A stretch of DNA of 34,449 nt. Source: an uncultured beta proteobacterium (GTDB lineage: Bacteria > Pseudomonadota > Gammaproteobacteria > Burkholderiales > Burkholderiaceae_C). The notes beneath the pieces were generated by a model that saw only the letters and a list, made by a program, of their open reading frames with translations, was not told the DNA's origin and did not search any database. Position numbers and translations under genes: made by a program. Every line of letters starts with the position of its first letter. Within the stretch, counting starts at the first letter, position 1. The DNA lies in NCBI GenBank assembly GCA_903845935.1, contig CAIMZI010000051.1:1-34449 (forward strand), written 5' to 3'. Below, in pieces: positions 33,772-34,449 of this stretch.

Positions 33772-34449
33772 TTGTCCGACGCCCCCACTTCCCCTGCTGC
33801 TACTCTGCAAACCACGCCCCTGAACGCCCTGCACTTGGAGCTTGGCGCACGCATGGTGCCGTTTGCCGGCTACTCCATGCCGGTGCAATACCCTGGCGGC
33901 CTGATGGCCGAACACCACCACACCCGCACCGCCGCCGGACTGTTTGATGTCTCCCACATGGGGCAACTGCGCCTAGTAGGGTCCGACGCAGCAGCCGCCT
34001 TCGAGAGCCTGATGCCGGTGGATGTGATTGACCTGGCGGTGGGCAAACAACGCTACGGCCTGCTGCTTAATGCGGATGGCGGCATCATGGACGACCTGAT
34101 GTTTGTGAAGCGCGAAACCGACATTTTTGTAGTGGTGAATGGTGCCTGCAAGGTGGCCGATATTGCGCACATCCAAGCGTCTATCGGCACGCGCTGCGAA
34201 GTCATCCCCATGCCGGAGATGGCGCTGCTCGCATTGCAAGGCCCACAAGCCGTGACAGCCCTGTCGCGTCTGGCACCCGGCGTGGAAAAGCTGGTGTTCA
34301 TGACCGGCGGCCACTTTGAGGTGAATACCGGCACGCAAACCATCCCCGTGTTTCTGACCCGCAGCGGCTACACCGGCGAAGACGGTTTTGAGATCTCGGT
34401 GCACCACACACAAGCCGACGCACTGGCCCGCGCCCTGCTGGCACAAGCC
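33772..34449 (+). CDS. gcvT: Glycine cleavage system T protein (aminomethyltransferase), N-terminal part
   Basis: GcvT transfers the methylene group of the H-protein intermediate to tetrahydrofolate and releases ammonia. About 226 codons are visible; the rest lies past the right edge. The frame begins after a stop at 33757-33759, has no ATG near the start of homology, and uses TTG at 33772 (MSDAPTSPAATLQTTPLNAL), with GGAG seven bases upstream. Family motifs: LELGARMVPFAGYSMPVQYP, LFDVSHMGQLRL, and folate-site Asp in GGIMDDLMF (about 107-108), then ALQGP and TRSGYTGEDGFEI. It is preceded by the tandem glycine riboswitch. Confidence 0.96.
   Translation, partial: MSDAPTSPAATLQTTPLNALHLELGARMVPFAGYSMPVQYPGGLMAEHHHTRTAAGLFDVSHMGQLRLVGSDAAAAFESLMPVDVIDLAVGKQRYGLLLNADGGIMDDLMFVKRETDIFVVVNGACKVADIAHIQASIGTRCEVIPMPEMALLALQGPQAVTALSRLAPGVEKLVFMTGGHFEVNTGTQTIPVFLTRSGYTGEDGFEISVHHTQADALARALLAQA

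Noticed and set aside
1..34449. Defence system, prophage, insertion sequence or CRISPR array
   Set aside because: No transposase, integrase, cas gene, direct-repeat array or atypical-composition block was seen; nearly all of the window is explained by conserved genes.

Overview
The window looks like a chromosomal segment of a betaproteobacterium of the order Burkholderiales, most likely family Comamonadaceae (Rhodoferax/Polaromonas-like). This rests on the high GC content, the gene order, protein sequences that read as typical of that family, PHA regulation by PhaR and a tandem glycine riboswitch before gcvT. The genus is a guess. It is mostly conserved core chromosome. I see no insertion sequence, prophage, CRISPR array, toxin-antitoxin pair or defence island, and I did not find a convincing undescribed system. 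The interesting signals are regulatory sites and protein details inside ordinary genes.

Region 1 (1-2274, minus strand) holds carA and the first third of carB, the two subunits of carbamoyl-phosphate synthetase, with a promoter upstream of carA.

Region 2 (2458-17457, minus strand) is the large envelope and translation cluster. In transcription order it is rpsB, tsf, pyrH, frr, uppS, cdsA, dxr, rseP, bamA, skp, lpxD, fabZ, lpxA, lpxB, rnhB and a TrmH/SpoU-type RNA methyltransferase. Spacings are short and several genes overlap. It joins translation factors, UMP kinase, isoprenoid and undecaprenyl synthesis, phospholipid precursor synthesis, outer-membrane protein assembly and lipid A synthesis. 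A terminator-like hairpin lies between rpsB and tsf. LpxA carries Met169 where E. coli has Gly173, which predicts C10 3-hydroxyacyl groups on lipid A.

Region 3 (17683-22158, plus strand) holds a DadA-like FAD dehydrogenase, an HDOD protein, a metallo-beta-lactamase-fold hydrolase and a bifunctional NAD(P)HX repair enzyme. The last three are tightly packed.

Region 4 (22165-30688) is mixed: rnr (minus, with an apparent non-ATG start), tRNA-Leu(CAG) with a strong terminator, a DUF3820 protein, rimO and phaR (minus; phaR has a clear promoter and a CTGC-N3-GCAG PhaR-type operator), chrA (minus), an aroE homologue translationally coupled to an amidohydrolase (plus), a small membrane-anchored YHS protein and tRNA-Val(GAC), both minus.

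Region 5 (30772-34449, plus strand) is a catabolic segment. A perfect 22-bp palindrome resembling LiuR operators precedes a short-chain 3-hydroxyacyl-CoA-type dehydrogenase. ETF-ubiquinone oxidoreductase follows, then a terminator, a tandem glycine riboswitch and the start of gcvT (TTG start), which runs off the window. Together these genes would feed electrons from acyl-CoA oxidation to the quinone pool and handle glycine cleavage.
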